DNA of 64,000 bases from Sipunculus nudus (Eukaryota > Annelida > Sipuncula > Golfingiida > Sipunculidae), in NCBI GenBank assembly GCA_026874595.1, contig CM049316.1:8732839-8796838 (forward strand), in the 5' to 3' direction. Within the stretch, counting starts at the first letter, position 1. Each line of letters starts with the position of its first letter. This document shows positions 35,851 through 48,294 of this stretch, in pieces. The position numbers and the translations under genes were made by a program. The notes below the pieces were generated by a model. The model was not told the origin of the DNA, made no database searches, and saw nothing but the letters and a program-made list of their open reading frames with translations.

Positions 35851-36689
35851 ATAAACTGGGCAGTTAAATGGGTCTACTTAAATTCATAATCATTTATGAA
35901 GAAAAAACACAGGCTTGTTTTTTACCACTAACTTTTACTAAGTGCTGATAATATTATGATGTCAATATTGCCATACAAGTTCCGTTTTTTGTTTTTGTTT
36001 TATTTTTATTCAGGATCAACATTTCTTCAAAAGTTACCTGAAGCGTACTACAATAACCTGACTTCAGACTAGAGTCCTCGCCATGAAATAATCAAAGCCC
36101 ATAGTCTATGTAAGAACCCAATCCCCCTTACCACATGCGCTGAGCAATTCCATTCCACTTGACGTGCACACAAGTGTTGTTGAAGCCCTTCACAATACGT
36201 ATACATGAGCAGTTCCAGGCACTAGCTGCAAGTCTGTATATATACTACTATAATAAAAAGGCAAATTATGTCAATTCTATCCCAATTCCAATCTACAACT
36301 ATCCTTTACTATGCAGCTAGAAACCATCAACATGCAAAATCTCATTTGCTACTATATACGATCTTTTGCTTTTATATATAACAGATGAAGCATACCTTAG
36401 TAAGGATTCAGTTTTATATACATTCATTGCGCGAACAAATTTGTTCAGTTAAAGCTTATCACTATTCTCATGTCGGGGTATTTAAAATTTCTCATAAGGC
36501 ACCCTGTCACAACGTGTATTCATCCATCACTGTTTTATCATTGTTTTTGAGCTCAAATGAAATAGAGTTAATAATTTCTTGTTAACTATTGTAAATAATG
36601 AAATTTTTAACAGGTCGGAAATTGTCATAATAAGAGTTACATCAGGAATAAGGGAAATTTTTTTCACTCTACCATGGTAGTACATATTC

Positions 36690-37075
36690 ATATGTCATAG
36701 ACGAGATTGAAATCCAGGCAGATTTTGAATTCGCCTAGACGAGATTACGATTGTGATTTCGCTTAGGCGCGTGATTGCAATTGTGATCTCGTCTAGACAT
36801 TTTAAACGTGCCAAGAACAGATTGCAATTGCAGTCTCGCCTAGGCGAGATTAAAATCCATCATAGAGCAGGCCAGGATTTCAATCACCTAGGCGAGTTTA
36901 AAATCCGCCTGGTACCATCCAGGCGAGTTTTAAATCCGCCTGATATCAGCCAGGCAAGTTTAAAATCCTCCTGATATCAGCCAGGCAAGTTTAAAATCTG
37001 TCTGATATCAGCCAGGCAAGTTTAAAATCCGCCTGATATTAGCCAGGCGAGTTCAAAATTGGTCTAGGCGAAATT
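36690..37075 (+). repeat. 31-bp minisatellite with flanking palindromic variants
   Basis: CCAGGCRAGTTTAAAATCC then GCCTGATATCAG repeats with an exact 31-bp period at 36919, 36950, 36981, 37012 and 37043. Upstream (36700-36900) are more diverged units in both orientations built on CCTAGGCGAGATT, including the perfect palindrome TCTCGCCTAGGCGAGA near 36834. Confidence 0.85.
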
Positions 37076-37079
37076 GAAA

Positions 37080-39730
37080 TAGTGGTCTGATGGTATTTCT
37101 TCATATATTTGGCATTGTAATGTAGATTACGTATGAATAATGTTTTCAGTAATATTTTATATAAGAAACATAAAAAGCTCAAAGAAGTGTTTCTGCATGA
37201 TCATACTTTTTAGCACACCGAGAAACAATGATGTTATCTATGACACGTGATACACCATCACATTCTAAAAAAGCTCACAATAGAGGGGACCATTGTCTCG
37301 AGATTTCGTGATAAGTTCACGTTGCTCAGTGAACGTGTATGACTACGGCCTTTATCATTTGCTAACCAACTCACTCGAAAATGCTTCCGCCTGCTGCGTG
37401 TGGTTGGTATATATATGGTTGTTAATGCACTGTTACATATGGCTGTGTATATTATGGTAGTTATTGTGATTGTTCCATCTGAGCCTTGATATTAGATTTT
37501 TATCATCAAATCTCTCACTCGCATTTATAATATGTTTATATATATAAAATGACCCCTCTGTTAAAAAAAACAGCTTTCAGGCCTGTACTCCTTTAACATG
37601 CACCAGTAAACCTTATCCAGGGAGGTCAGATCTGTATTAGATATTACCACTATTCTTAGGATACTGACCATCTGACAATATATATGAAATACTCCAGAGA
37701 TCACAACGAGGTTAGGTTACCAAGTAAACGTTTAAATGTGATTTATCATGGTTAAGTGGATTAAAGAAATAAGGAGTTACTGCGATTGTGCGACACGATA
37801 TATTTAGTTATCAATTCCTTTTTTGTATGACCCTATATTTTCTTCGTGCGATCGTTCATGAAAGTATAAGCCAAAAACTAATGTAAAATTATACTTTTAT
37901 CCCAGACCTTTCTAGAGCCCTTTACTCTATCCCATGCATATGAATTCACGCATTGTACATCTATATATACCGCCATAACCGTCCGACCCACTTTTAGCTA
38001 ATTCTGAATGTTGTATGTCCTGGGGGAGTAGCTTAAGTAATTTGTCATGTTATTAGCCCAGGGACTTACTATGACATTTCAAGACCACGGCCTGCTTTTG
38101 TTCTGGAGAATTTCAGCTTTATCCAATTCTGGCCCCAACTCCCAGGGCTGGGGCGGCCGGGTTTCCGTGTCGTCGTCCCAAACAACCAGTTCATGACTCA
38201 GTCAGAAAAGCCGGAACGTGAGAAATACGGGTATCTGTACATTTTGTAATTATAACCGTAATATAACGATTACAATAACTACACAAGAAACCGACACTAT
38301 ATCCAAACGGTGGTTGTACAGAAAGGAGCTTGCGTTACCCGTGTGACATATTAATTATTGTGAGAGAAATCCCTAGAAATTCCCAAATGCATGAAAGGAA
38401 ATTCCTAACACATAAATTCCTTATGAGCAGGTTGTCCTTATCTGGCATGGTCTTAATTTGTACTCATTGTTAAACATACATATAAAGAGATATCCATTAA
38501 TAAATTGTCGTTGCCAGGATTCAAGCTGAGTTGTCTCAATAACAGATCGACATTTCATTGGCAGACGTCCCTGGTTGCCTAGGAACATACATATTTGACA
38601 CCACCATATGGACCAACCACTTCTCCCGGGGAAATTAGAAGAAGAGGAAAATGACAATTATGAACTAATAGTCAGAGATGATCTTTTCTTATTAACTCGC
38701 CAATAAAGGCACATTAATAATTTGGAGGGCGTCGTAAGAGATGAAATTGTCTTACCTCACATGTATACAAATATTTCTTCTATTATGTCGGTTGTACATA
38801 TGTCGCTACGCCTGCAATACGTCTGCGCTGTCCTAGTGCGATACGAGTAAATCGCTTACGTTATGCCGAGGCAGCGGTATGTGTACACATTAGATATTAT
38901 CCTTGTACGTATCTTGTACGTCTATGATCACTTACGCAGACGTAATGCAAACGTTGACAGCATTTGTTTAACAGCGTGTTGGTAATCCCCTTATATCGCT
39001 CTGCGATCTGTCTGTGTTACGTTAAGAAAATATAGAACATGTTATAATGTCTCCGTTACGATGCACATGAAACGCTACATCGGCGTTACGTGAGCGATTT
39101 TACCGTGTCGCAAGCGAAATGCGCACATTGCGTAATAAGTCTACAGCAGATATACCATGGGTGTATTTATAAACGTGCGCTTTGCGTCATATCATGTACA
39201 TATAACGATACGTCTGCGATACGTCTACAGAGAAGTGATCGGGGGACGTATCGGAGAGGTAGCATTATAAGTACATCCGGCTTAAATCGTCGGCCTCGGA
39301 CCCGCTGGTACCTCTTCCGGGTATGTAATGCAGATAAACAGGCTTTTGTATACTTGGTTTAGTTTATAAAACGTTCCTTCACCGGGCAAGAATTAGTCTG
39401 TCAGTAAAAGCCCAGCGTGGGCCCATTTCCTCTCATAATGTTTGGTAATTTTAGGTGTCTGATTGCTAGATCGATGGCTGCGTGTGAGAGACTGAGAGAG
39501 CATTTTGCCGGACGGAATTGGCACCTTAATGTGGAGGATTTGGCAGTGTTTGGTAGTACCGCCAGTATGTTAGCCAAGAAAAATCCCAATAACCTCTCAG
39601 CAAATCTACCAATACACTAAACCTAATGAATACTGCTGCAGGTATAGATTTATCATAACATCAGTTCTCTTATCCCATTGGAGCTGTAGCAGCTGTAGCG
39701 TTATCTTGCCAAGGCTGATTGGCACAAATG
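37080..39730. other. No gene recognised; CpG-rich patch at 38800-39260
   Basis: Mostly unique AT-rich DNA. Between about 38800 and 39260 CpG dinucleotides, often as TACGTC or GCGATACG, are much denser than around them. No clean terminal repeats or exon were found there. Confidence 0.35.
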
Positions 39731-39731
39731 G

Positions 39732-39792
<61 letters not shown>
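39732..39792. repeat. (TA)30 microsatellite
   Basis: About 61 bp of alternating TA directly abutting the left end of the pogo-like MITE. Confidence 0.95.
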
Positions 39793-39795
<3 letters not shown>

Positions 39796-40280
39796 TAGAA
39801 CCTGTCTGAAAGAACTCTTGTACACTTCTATTAAGACCACCCTTGTAAAGGTGAAGTCTGTTGGGCTTTTACACCTGAGTCTATACTGGCCAATTAGGCC
39901 GGAGCTTATCCCGGTTTCTGTAGCGTGAAGCAACTTAGGAGTTAAACTCCTCCTGGATGGGATCGGACGCTAGTCCATCGCAGGTTACCTTCCCAGTATT
40001 TACTGTTACGTAGATCTACTAAACGGGTGGACATAGACACACTTGCGGTTGGGACCTTTTCCAGGGGTTTTGGCACGGTGGGGTCTGACCGGGGTTCGAA
40101 CTTACGAATTCTCGATCATGAGCCTGGCACGCTAACCATTAGACCACCGCCCCTGCCACCCTGGAGTGAACCAAAACATTCACAGTGATTATAACTCACT
40201 TGTCTAAAAAAAAACATCTGTGAATTGAGACCGCCTTCGCCATTTTCCGATGATGGTCTAATTACACGATGGTTTCACTG
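39793..40280. mobile_element. Pogo/Tigger-like MITE interrupted by a SINE
   Basis: The ends are CAGTAGAACC on the left and, reverse-complemented, CAGTGAAACC on the right, flanked by TA on both sides (39791-39792, 40281-40282). Both the end sequence and the TA target fit the pogo/Tigger branch of Tc1/mariner. Removing the SINE and one 7-bp duplication leaves a 169-bp MITE. Confidence 0.7.
39844..40155 (-). mobile_element. tRNA-derived SINE (312 bp) with 7-bp target duplication
   Basis: The minus strand starts CAGGGGCGGTGGTCTAATGG, with an A box (GTGGTCTAATGGTTAGCG) and a B box (AAGTTCGAACCCC) about 45 bases later. The body contains GCGATGGACTAGCGTCC, a motif like that shared by the central or 3' domains of several animal SINE superfamilies, and ends ...CTTCACCTTTACA. 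CCACCCT flanks both sides (39837-39843 and 40156-40162), so both ends are fixed to the base. The insertion split the pogo-like MITE. Confidence 0.8.
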
Positions 40281-40282
40281 TA

Positions 40283-42060
40283 TATGTAACTAGAAAACAA
40301 ACGATGAAATAAGTGCACACTTACCTTTACTTTATTTACATGTAGTCAGTGCACCCTGATTTTTAATCTTGCTTAATCTGTTGGTTGATATTTTTGAAAC
40401 GGTAAAGTTCCTAATGTCACAACGATATTCTGTCAGGAAAGGTCCCAGGAAGCAATATGAGCTGTGCTGTGCTCAGACAGACAGCAAGCTTAAACCGGCG
40501 TGGTGTGCGGGACGCTGTGGTCCTTGCCTCTTCGTACAGATCCAGCACTTCCTGGATAGCGGTGAGATGTAATCAATGTCCCGGCAGTCAGGGCGATGAT
40601 GTACCTGCTGTAGCTAAAAGCTGGTACAGTAACGTGATGACCCCCACGAGGAAATCACCTCATACACCGGGGCATACTGTTCTATATGAATATGATAAGG
40701 CCGTAATAAACACGCTGAGTCCACACGGAGGTCTACAGATTTAAGGTCCCTATATTCTCTACTGCAACTTTTAAACATAGAGTTCATATTTGATAAAGCG
40801 TATATAATATCAACAGCGTTAGGTGATATTGCGTATTCAATGCGGAAATTTCCCGATCGTGTATTTGAATAATGCTCCTTACTCTATTATAATTAGAGTT
40901 TAACCAGACACTTCAATAACAAAAGCTAGCATTTCCGAGGCGTGGCCACACAGGAGTTGCCTGATTACGTTTGAGTGCTAAAATATAGATTTTGTTATTG
41001 TATTAGCGCTCGTATTGTGAACGGTACGCTGGATAAGCGCTCAATAAAGGTGCAGTATAATAATACAAATAAGATTCGATGATGCGAGTTTATCTAACTT
41101 TCCATTTTATCACTTACGAACACGCTCATTGTCACTATGTACACACGTGATGGGGACATTATTAATTCGATTAACGATAAATCAATATAGTAATTGGTCT
41201 TTACGTGAGTTTGCATTGGTCAGTGGATACTTTAATTTCTTAACTATATATCCACATCTTAGCTAACACACAAATACCTACCGGCTTTTTTTCATATAAA
41301 GTACACAAAGTATATATATAGGACCAGGTTTTGTATAGCAACCATTAAAAAAAATGCGACTGTGACCCTTTCATGTCCGTACAAAACTGTAAATGTGTGT
41401 TTGCGTGTGTGTGTTTTAGAGGGGAAAAGGGATATATCTGCAGATAATTACATGGTGATACAAAAATATTTTGAAAGAAACATGTATCCAAGGCATAGTG
41501 TAAAGTTTTGAATTAACGTGATAGTCTGTTACTGAGCATCCAAAACCAAGTGTAAAAGAGACTTCACGCAGCCAGTCTTAAAAAAGATGGCAACCATTAA
41601 CATTACTTCTTTCAAGATAAAGTGGTTAAGTGAATATTTGACATATTCACAATAGCAAACATATGGTGATTATAATGCGGTACATTTGGCACGTTTGGAA
41701 AAGTCAACATGTTAAGGTCATCATCCTTGCTACAAGTGTATACTTCGTATATATCCAACTGTATATATATTGTCGGTTTTCAGATATTCAACAAGCAGTT
41801 CGTTCAGGCTAGGAAGGGTATGTTATTGCCTGGATTATGGAAGATAAAGAATTACACCAAAAATGAAACAAACTGGCGAAATGATTTACTAGTCAAAGAG
41901 ATATCATAACGAGACTTTTCCTTTTCCTCTGTGTGTAACATGTAATTGTGTCCGCCAAAACAGAGTTTTGCGGATACTACGTTTTCACTCAAATCCCACC
42001 GCCGCGATCTCGTCTGAGACCCCGGGACCGATCTTTCTGAAACCCGGAAAAATTATCAGG
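40283..42060. other. Mostly unique DNA, one weak exon candidate
   Basis: Apart from 40417-40551 there is nothing beyond AT-rich sequence and short random frames. Confidence 0.35.
40417..40551 (-). CDS. Candidate terminal exon, function unknown
   Basis: The minus strand has acceptor ccgctatccag before 40551, then 44 codons (EVLDLYEEARTTASRTPRRF...) and TGA at 40417-40419. The plus strand is also open over this patch and has its own plausible splice signals, so the strand is uncertain. No family recognised. Confidence 0.2.
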   Translation of the reverse strand, partial: EVLDLYEEARTTASRTPRRFKLAVCLSTAQLILLPGTFPDRISL

Positions 42061-43300
42061 TCAGGCGTGAACTGGTGCCTGACAAAGATTGGTGGCGCCA
42101 CCTGCAATATTTAATATATAAGAGTGTTCAATGTATTGCAGTGAAATTGTGCATGTCCAGGGATCTTGGATACCTCCGTCTCGTACTAAGGACAGGTGGT
42201 GCCACCTGGAATCGTTTTCTCATGCCGTCCAATTGGCGTTTGCTTTTGGTGAATCACTCATATCTTTAGATTTTCCGTAGCATCCATCCATAAACCTGCG
42301 GTAGTTGAAAATAACACACACCTCAGGAGTGGATGGATGTGTCAGTCTGAAGTTTTGCAGGCTTATTCGACTTGGATAGCTTTGTCTTAAATCAGGTAGG
42401 TGGCTTTCCCTACCTTTCCGTTTTTGTAGAACACATTGATGCCTTTTTCTCAGGAGTGGTTTCGCCTGAAATGTAGCATGTTAATCCATCTTAGGTAGCT
42501 TTCTCGTAGGCGAGACTAGTGGTGCCACCTTCAATCACCTACTTGTAGAATACATTTATGTATTCATCTATGGAGTGGTTTAATTTATGAGCCTGAAACT
42601 GTGTCTGTCCATAGACCTTGCATTGTTTTGCCTTGTATACAAGGCTGGTGGTGTCACCTACATTCGTTTTTGCGTAATGATCCGTCTGTGCATCTTTTTG
42701 GATGGATCAGGCATATCGGTCTATAATTGTGCATGTGGATCCATCTTGTATAGCTCACATGACAGGTGGCGCCACTCATAATCACGTATTCGTAGAATAC
42801 ATTCATTTTTCTAAGGCTTGGTTTGTAGAATCTGATTGTAATGTTGCATGTCCACAGTCCATTGTTACCTTATTCTCATACACAAGAATGGTGACGCCGC
42901 CGATAAAATTTTGCGTCGATCCAGAAATTTGTGTTGGTGAAAAACTGTACATATTTCAGGAGTGGATGGATGAATCAGCCTAAAATTTTGCACAAAATTA
43001 ATTGGTCTTGGGTATCCGTCTTGGCGCCTGTGTAATAAGTTTCATCTGGCGTCCATCTGTAGGCGTGTTTTGGTGAAAAAAAACACGTCTCATAAGTTAC
43101 TCAATGTAACGGCCAGAAATTTTGCAAGTCCATCCATCATGGATAGTTTCTCATACATCAGACAAGTGGTACCACCTAGAATCATGTATTCGTAAAACAT
43201 TTATGCATTTTTCTCAAGCGTGTTTTGACATATCGGCCTGAAGTTATGCATGTCCATCAACTTGTACACATGACTGGTGTTGCCAACTACAATATTATTT
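42060..43300 (+). repeat. Degenerate satellite with GGTGGYGCCACC landmarks
   Basis: GGTGGYGCCACC or variants occur at 42091, 42195, 42519, 42646, 42765, 42889, 43166 and 43274. Around them the same ordered words recur: AATCACGTATTCGTAGAATAC, ATTTTTCTCA, AGGAGTGG, ATCGGCCTGAA, TTGTGCATGTCCATCC, TTGGATAG, CTCATACACA. The unit is roughly 105-130 bp, with indels and skipped landmarks giving gaps near 280 and 320. The short frames inside are not conserved between units. Confidence 0.75.
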
Positions 43301-43436
43301 TTTTTTAGTTTCGTCCACTAGTGCTTCTTGGGACACTTAGGCATATCTGATGTCACACTTTTCGAGGGCTGTCACGTTAGGAGGGATTCCATACCTCACA
43401 TGATCCATGCCTCTGTGATTCGCGGAACCAAGGGGG

Positions 43437-43475
43437 GGAGGGCGGAACTTTGCCCCCCCACCCCCTCCCCCACTC
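43437..43475. other. Adjacent G-run and C-run cluster
   Basis: A run of seven G and a following AGGG are succeeded 15 bp later by C7-A-C5-T-C5. The C-rich part gives a quadruplex-prone G-strand on the minus strand. Confidence 0.6.
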
Positions 43476-43750
43476 AGCTCCTGAGGTATAGAACCCTGAC
43501 GGGGGTGGCTTGTTTTGCTTGGCTATTTGGTTAGGCTATTATTTTTGTTTTGTTTTCAAAATTTATTACCTTGCATACAACAGATTGCTAAGTATTAGCT
43601 TAAAATAGTTTCTTTTTCCAAGTATTAGAAATAGCCTAATACATAAAAATCATTTGGAATCTCTGCATTAGATGATGCGATTTGAACCAAAATATACCTA
43701 TCCTGAGACTTAATTTTTCACCAGAGATATGCTGACAACTCAGAGTTTCC

Positions 43751-43772
43751 GGGGGGGGGGGGGGGGGGGGGG
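43751..43772. repeat. Poly(G) run
   Basis: More than 20 consecutive G. It is part of a GC-skewed patch with no gene. Confidence 0.9.
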
Positions 43773-44662
43773 CTGGACCCGAGCCGAATTTTGATAGTCC
43801 TCCATTAGCCCATGTCGTCTCTAGACGCTAACCAAGGATTGAGTCTTGGTGATAAAACATACCTATAAATCCAGAGAAAAGGCAGGATTTACGTGTTTGA
43901 TTGACCACGCCCATCATCGTGAATTAATTTAGGATACAAATGAAATAATCAACACCCTTTTGACAACCTTCTTTATTTCACGTTGTCCAAAGTTTGCATA
44001 TTATCAGTGTAATCGACTCTGGCCAAGGCTAACGTGATGATCAGAACAGACCCAGGACGTCATCAATTTCACATGAGGCGTGAAATGACTTTTTGATTAT
44101 ATTACCGCTTACTGCCGCGCGTAAGATATATCGCTTTGGCCCGTAGCCTGCGCATCGGAGCATTATAAAAAAAAATTACATAACGTTCCCGTAAAGCCAT
44201 TATATACAGAACGACCAGTCCATATGTCTGATACAGGAATGTGCATTTCAATTTTAAGTACATGTAACTATAAAAATGAGAAGAAATGTGTGACGGATTG
44301 TACACTATCCAAAAAATGTGATTAATCAAACGCATTCAACAACAACAACAACAACAACAACTTTATTCAGGAACAAGGAGGCCTGGGCCTATAGATCCAA
44401 TTGAGTATACAAATCTTCTTACATTTAAACAGCTGTGACATAATGAAACATAATTAACATATTTGTATGTGTACTGGCGGCGTTTATCACACAATTATAA
44501 CTTCATTGTTTTTCCATCAAATTCCTTGCAATTTCTTTTAATAACTCAAAACTGTTACTGAAAGTTACTAAAGTATATAACACAAAAAGCAAAATAAAAT
44601 AAATAAATAAACTAAATGAAAACATGAAACAGTTTTGTTTCTCTTTTCCCTTATACTTACAG

Positions 44663-45050
44663 TCATTTCATATAATTTTCTCTTAATTTAAAACCATGAT
44701 ATACATATGCTGCAAATCTGATTATTTCTTTCTCTTCACTCAAGTTAAAAATTCTAATAAAATTTTCCTTGTTTGGTGCATGTAGGTTCTTTCTCAAATA
44801 TTTCTTCCTCAAATCATTATATAACAAACATTCGTGTACTAAATGGAACTCATCCTCTATTAAGTTAAAAACCATGGTTAACACAAAACTTGCATATTCT
44901 TTCTTCTCTATCCATTTGCGTATACCTTCCCTTTTCAATCATCAAATCATGACATGAACATCTCAATCTAGCTAGCGCTTGTTTATGCTTGGTATTAGTC
45001 ACACACAGTAAATATTTCTCCATTGAGAGCATAGATTTAAAAGTACCATA
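44663..45050 (-). pseudogene. LINE ORF2 C-terminal Cys/His region, frameshifted
   Basis: Readable over two frames: first LARLRCSCHDLMIEKGRYTQ and ERICKFCV, then, after a shift near 44880, LIEDEFHLVHECLLYNDLR. The C-x2-C...EDEFH...C-x-x-Y pattern is the conserved C-terminal domain of CR1/L2-type ORF2 proteins. It ends with TAG/TAA near 44663. Confidence 0.7.
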
Positions 45051-46226
45051 TTAATTTAATTTAGTATTTAATTCTACATCACAGGACCAGTTTTGTACTG
45101 CCATATCAATAATTCTTTCCTTTATTTTAGCCAAAAATATTCCATTGTCTCCCACTTCCTGATTCATCCACACATACCCAAAACCTGCGCTGCATATTAT
45201 GCTTCTTATATGAGTAACCCATGTTTGTTTTCCATTCATGTCTAGATTAAACAGCATATTATATATACGTTTTGGATATCTATTATTCCCATAATGTATT
45301 AGTTTTGTCCAATATTTTTCACATCTTAATAACTGACCAACATACATTGGATGCCTTCCAAGCTCTCCCAATGATGCTGCGTTCGGAGCTGAAGAGCTAA
45401 TTTTTAGAATGGACTTGCAGAATTTAAACTGCACCTTTTCAATTATTTCACATCTTTCATAGCCCCACAGTTCTGAACCATATATTAATACCGGTGTAAC
45501 CATACAATCAAATAGATAAAATAGATGGCTTACTGTTATACAACTATATTTCCTAAAAATGTTTTTTATGAGAGTCACTGCTTTTTCAGCCTGCATTGCT
45601 TGCGCTTTCTTTGTTTTATACCATGACAATGTACTTGTAAATATTACCCCTAAGTATCTATAGTCATTTACCGTTTCAATTTGAGTAGTTTGATAATGCA
45701 TTTTCTTTATTCTTTTTAATGAACCCCCGTGTCTAAAAATCATATTTTTTGTCTTTCCTAAATTAACTTTTAAGCCATAATTGACAGAAAAAACTTGCAA
45801 ATGGTTGATTTGTTCTTGGAGACGTCCTATTGTATCACTGAAGCATACTAAATCATCAGCGTACATTAATGTCATTAAGTTTGGCAAATATTCATCAATA
45901 TTTATACCATGACAATATGTTTCATTAATTTGTTTATAAAATTCATTTATGAATAAAGAAAACAGAAGAGGACTCACCATGCACCCTTGTCTAGTTCCGT
46001 TAGTACATTCAAAATAATCTGTTAATCCTTCCTCTGTAAGAACACATGATTTCATTTGACTATACATTGACTGAAGTATCTGTAAGAGTTTCCCTTTTAT
46101 CCCAGTTTTAACTAATACATACCACAATAAATCATGTTGTACACTGTCAAAAGCAGTCGAAAAATCAATAAAAGTGCAATAAAACCTTCTTTTCTTTTTT
46201 GTTAAATATTTCTGCACATACCCCAT
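45051..46226 (-). pseudogene. LINE reverse transcriptase catalytic half
   Basis: 391 codons; the homologous frame extends upstream past the first ATG to about 46315. Motif A is CTFIDFSTAFDSVQHDLLW, motif B NGTRQGCMVSPLLFSLFI, and the catalytic motif C LMYADDLVCFSD. NLGKTKNMIF, RYLGVIFTSTLSW and a thumb/C-terminal region with TPVLIYGSELWGYE follow. YADD is intact. The frame ends at TAA (45051), but the family's C-terminal region continues in another frame. Confidence 0.85.
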
Positions 46227-46243
46227 TGAAGAAAATGTATGGT

Positions 46244-46798
46244 CTACCGTTGAATAACCTTTCCTATAGCCAGCTTGTGCTTCACATAATAATCCAGCTT
46301 GATCAACATACTTTTGAATTCATTTGCCAATATTTTTGTAAATAGTTTACCCATGGTATTAAGTAATGAAATACCTCTATAATTTTTAGGATCAGTGGTG
46401 GAACCCTTTTTGTGAATTGGTACAATAATTGCTTTGCTCCAAGACGATGGGAAAACGCCATTTCCTAATATACTATTAAATAATTGTAATATATGAGACG
46501 ACATATAACTATATGTATCTTTCAATATATCTACCGTTATCCCGTCGGGCCCAGGGGCCTTTCCTCTTTTCATTTCATTTATGGCTTTCTGTACTTCACA
46601 TGTTGTTATGAGTCCATCAAGCTCTGTATCATTTTCAATTTTTAATACATTTTTTAGATATTCCAGAGTATGATTTTTAAACTCTTGATTTATTTCATGC
46701 TTTGATGAATTTAAAAGTTCCTTAAAATGTTTGTACCAACGTACCGGTTCTACAGTTGTAACAATTTTCTTTTTATTTAAAAATCTCATATTTTTCAC
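46244..46798 (-). pseudogene. LINE reverse transcriptase, N-terminal part
   Basis: 184 codons. It contains the RT0/1 region (MKRGKAPGPDGITVDIL), SSWSKAIIVPIHKKG and KNYRGISLLNTMGKLFTKIL. The homologous reading leaves this frame near 46315: the other frame carries YVDQAGLLCEAQAGYRKGYS, the standard continuation, so a frameshift lies there and the last 20 codons of this frame are out-of-frame noise. Confidence 0.8.
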
Positions 46799-48249
46799 AT
46801 GGAATCAGTGTCTTTTGCACCTATCACCTTTTGCACCTCTGAGGCTTGGATGATTGCCTTCTTTTCTTCACATAACTTTTTAAACCTCCGTTTTGTTTGT
46901 TGATAAATAACTAAGTCGGCATCTGATAACGTACATCTATACTTATTCAGAGCTATATATTTTTCATTTTTCCAAAATTCACACTCTTTGTCCCACCATT
47001 TTGGTTGTTTTAGTTTAATGCTGTCTCGGACATTTTGTTTATTTCTGGAGGATATATTTTGATTAATACTAACCAATGCCTCACTTGCTTTGTCCGGATA
47101 TGCTTCTAAGGTTTCATTAAATGTGTTGAAAAATAATGCACATTCTATTTGTCCTAATGATTTTGAAATATTTGTTTTATCTTCATCAGTCTGATAAAAT
47201 TTTACCCATTTTGTCAGTTGGCATATATGTTCATTCGAAAACTCTTTACTTGGTCTGATAATGTTAAGTGAACAGCTTAAAGGAAAGTGATCGGACAGAT
47301 CATCTGATAAAACACAGAATCGATCTACCATATGAAGTAGACAACTACTTACTATTATATAATCAACTACACTGCTACCAGAAGATGTTATACACGTAAA
47401 GTCTCCTGGTATGTCTGGTTCAGTTCTCCCATTGATAATCTGTACTTCAAAAGAATAACATAGCTGAATCAGACTCCTTCCGAAAGCATTAACGACACTA
47501 TCCTTTGACCTGCGTGGTATTTCTACTGATGTGTTTGTGTTAAAGTATACATATCCAATATTATTTGTATTGTCATCCTCAATAAAATCTGTTATATTTG
47601 CAGTTCTAGCATTAAAATCACCAAGGAGAATTAAGTTCAGTTCATCAAATTCTGCTAAAGTATCTACCAATAAATTTTCCAGCCTATTGATACCATTTAT
47701 TTCATCTTCATCCACATAGAATGACGAACCTGCAGGCGCAATGTAGCAGCAAACTATGGCCAAATCTTTGTCTTCATTAATTAAAGTACCATCCATAATC
47801 AATATGATGATAGCTGTATACTTTATAATATTCTTTATCATACCCCTTAATTTCTGTTGCACGTAAACTAAGACCCCTCCTCTCCCTATACTCTTCCTGA
47901 CTATTCCATAACCAGAGTACCCGTGGAATGCATCAGAAAATTCATCATCTTTTGTTGCCCATGTCTCAGTGATACATACAATACTGTGATTATTTATCAA
48001 ATCTTTAACTTCTACTGATTTAATTTTGTTCTTAAGTCCATGTGCATTCCATGTTGCTAGTGTTATTACATCTATTTGACAGTTTTCATCATCATCAGGA
48101 CTATTAATACAATTAGTATGTGTATTATATTCACTTCTTACCTGTACATGATGTGCTGTCTGTAAGTGCAGTTGGAGTTGAGGGGTTATTTCTATTAGCT
48201 GAACATTCTGTTCTTCTTTATCTGCAATATAAACATCACATTTCATCAA
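46795..48249 (-). pseudogene. LINE apurinic-type endonuclease and linker
   Basis: 484 codons from ATG at 48249. The endonuclease core starts near residue 60 (LATWNAHGLKNK), with the catalytic ITETW near residue 95, LLGDFNAR near 205, a VVDYIIVS block near 283 and DLSDHFPL near 308. It nicks target DNA to prime reverse transcription. Up to residue 484 follows the charged linker that normally leads into RT. The frame closes at TGA overlapping the next frame's ATG (46795-46798); since the RT continues there, this is a frameshift in one ancestral ORF2. Confidence 0.8.
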
Positions 48250-48294
48250 ATTATTAATATATGCTTCAAAGTGACATTGACCCTGGCCTATTCC

